A stretch of DNA of 64,000 nt from Anaerolineaceae bacterium. GTDB taxonomy: Bacteria; Chloroflexota; Anaerolineae; Anaerolineales; Anaerolineaceae. The notes beneath the pieces are model-generated. The model was not told the origin of the DNA. It made no database searches and was given only the letters and a program-made list of their open reading frames with translations. The translations under genes were made by a program, and so were the position numbers. The stretch lies in NCBI GenBank assembly GCA_029265815.1, contig JAJUGU010000006.1, positions 62,001 through 126,000 on the forward strand, written 5' to 3'. The number at the start of each line of letters is the position of its first letter. Position 1 is the first letter of the stretch. Shown here piece by piece: positions 63,505-64,000 of the stretch.

Positions 63505-63816
63505 ATGGAAATTCTAACTTCACCTCCGATCGCTTTTCTGATCTATCTACCACTGGTGCTGGCATTGTACTTCATAGGGAAGGGTCTGGTTGGAAAAGAG
63601 CATCCGACTCCTGAGAAGTCGAGCCTTTACGCAAGTGGTGAAGAAGCTCAAACTTCGTTTGCCTCTCCGGGTTATCGGCCATTCTTCCTGATTGCCTTTT
63701 TCTTTGCGGTCCTTCATCTAGGTATACTGGTGATTGGTACGGGAAGTATTTCGTTAAAAATGCTGCCATTGATCCTTGGGTTGGTTCTAACCCTGGTAGC
63801 ACTAATCCTGGGGTAA
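63505..63816 (+). CDS. NuoA/EchA-side small membrane subunit
   Basis: 103 residues with three membrane helices. The N-terminal helix (IAFLIYLPLVLALYFIGK) is followed by a polar loop with YASGEEAQTSF and two further helices, as in NuoA-type subunits, which have a conserved YECG-like loop; here it reads YASGEE. It sits between the antiporter-like and the NuoB-like genes. Assignment to NuoA is likely but not certain. Confidence 0.65.
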   Translation: MEILTSPPIAFLIYLPLVLALYFIGKGLVGKEHPTPEKSSLYASGEEAQTSFASPGYRPFFLIAFFFAVLHLGILVIGTGSISLKMLPLILGLVLTLVALILG

Positions 63817-63841
63817 TGACCAGAAAAAGGAGAAACGATCA

Positions 63842-64000
63842 ATGGAAAACCTAGCACAAACAGTAATGGATAAATTAAAAACATGGGCTCGGGTGAATTC
63901 CCCATGGGCAATCCATTTTAACAGTGGATCCTGCAATGGATGTGATATCGAAATCCTGGCGACGTTAACCCCGCGTTATGATGTGGAACGGTTTGGCATA
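63842..64000 (+). CDS. Group 4 [NiFe] hydrogenase/complex-I small subunit, N-terminal part
   Basis: 53 residues before the window ends; GGAG lies upstream. The visible SGSCNGCDIEILATL is the proximal-cluster motif of the NuoB family in the form used by energy-converting hydrogenases (Ech, Hyc, Mbh), in contrast to the CCAIE of true NuoB. The full protein should hold a [4Fe-4S] cluster near the [NiFe] or equivalent site. The rest, including the catalytic large subunit, lies beyond the window. Confidence 0.85.
   Translation, partial: MENLAQTVMDKLKTWARVNSPWAIHFNSGSCNGCDIEILATLTPRYDVERFGI

Noticed and set aside
1-64000. CRISPR array, prophage or intact insertion sequence
   Set aside because: No regularly spaced repeats, phage structural genes or transposase motifs were seen anywhere in the window.

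Overview
The window looks like a stretch of chromosome from an anaerobic, Gram-positive-type (no outer membrane apparent) bacterium, most likely an Anaerolineae-like member of the Chloroflexota. This placement is inference. It rests on moderate GC content, extracytoplasmic proteins with Thr/Pro-rich linkers, lipoproteins, tandem L,D-transpeptidases, a T-box-controlled thrS, tRNA-Sec and a group-4 hydrogenase/complex-I-like operon. No rRNA, CRISPR array, intact insertion sequence or prophage was seen.

Layout. 1-5 kb (minus): a NapC/NirT-type cytochrome (cut by the window edge), a Tat-exported FAD lipoprotein reductase, and a NarL/NarX-like two-component pair. 5.2-6.6 kb: a zinc-ribbon/membrane/repeat protein. 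6.9-9.7 kb: a two-subunit molybdenum hydroxylase with no FAD subunit. 9.8-13.2 kb (minus): pstSCAB. 13.3-18 kb: gyrA, birA, hsp20, small genes and tRNA-Arg. 18.1-25.1 kb (plus): an RlmD-type RNA methyltransferase, then a looser accessory stretch (FecR-domain protein, ADP-ribosylglycohydrolase, DUF1284, GNAT, CBM9-like lipoprotein) separated by gene-poor gaps. 25.2-33.4 kb (mostly minus): a CnoX/YbbN-like chaperone-redoxin, an amidase plus two L,D-transpeptidases in one operon, AMMECR1, a tandem pair of c-di-AMP-receptor-like proteins and an (alpha/alpha)6 glycosidase-like protein. 33.5-36.7 kb: a class A PBP. 36.9-44 kb (minus): DUF711-trmH, infC-rpmI-rplT, plsC-dagK, and thrS with its T-box. 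44.3-45.5 kb: tRNA-Val, tRNA-Ser, a 66-bp tandem repeat and a hairpin cluster. 46-49.3 kb: an LTD protein, then dnaX-ybaB-recR. 49.3-54.3 kb: a divergent HerA-like ATPase / PP2C-like membrane protein pair. 54.3-59.2 kb (minus): a site-2 protease behind tRNA-Sec, a PAP2 phosphatase, a nucleotidyltransferase, a conserved unknown and an ATP-grasp ligase. 59.4-64 kb (plus): a membrane complex with J, K, L, M/N and A-like subunits, followed by a CNGCD-containing NuoB-like subunit cut by the window end.

Functional themes are quinol-linked extracytoplasmic reduction, molybdenum-dependent hydroxylation, phosphate uptake, peptidoglycan remodelling, and ion-pumping energy conversion. The most noteworthy sequence-level signals are: the cytochrome/FAD-reductase pair with altered fumarate-reductase active-site positions; an infC gene that appears to start at ATC; a TGS-less ThrS under a Thr-specific T-box; the paired divergent DUF970 proteins; tRNA-Sec without a visible selenoprotein; and the tRNA-Ser 3'-end duplication beside a cluster of strong hairpins.
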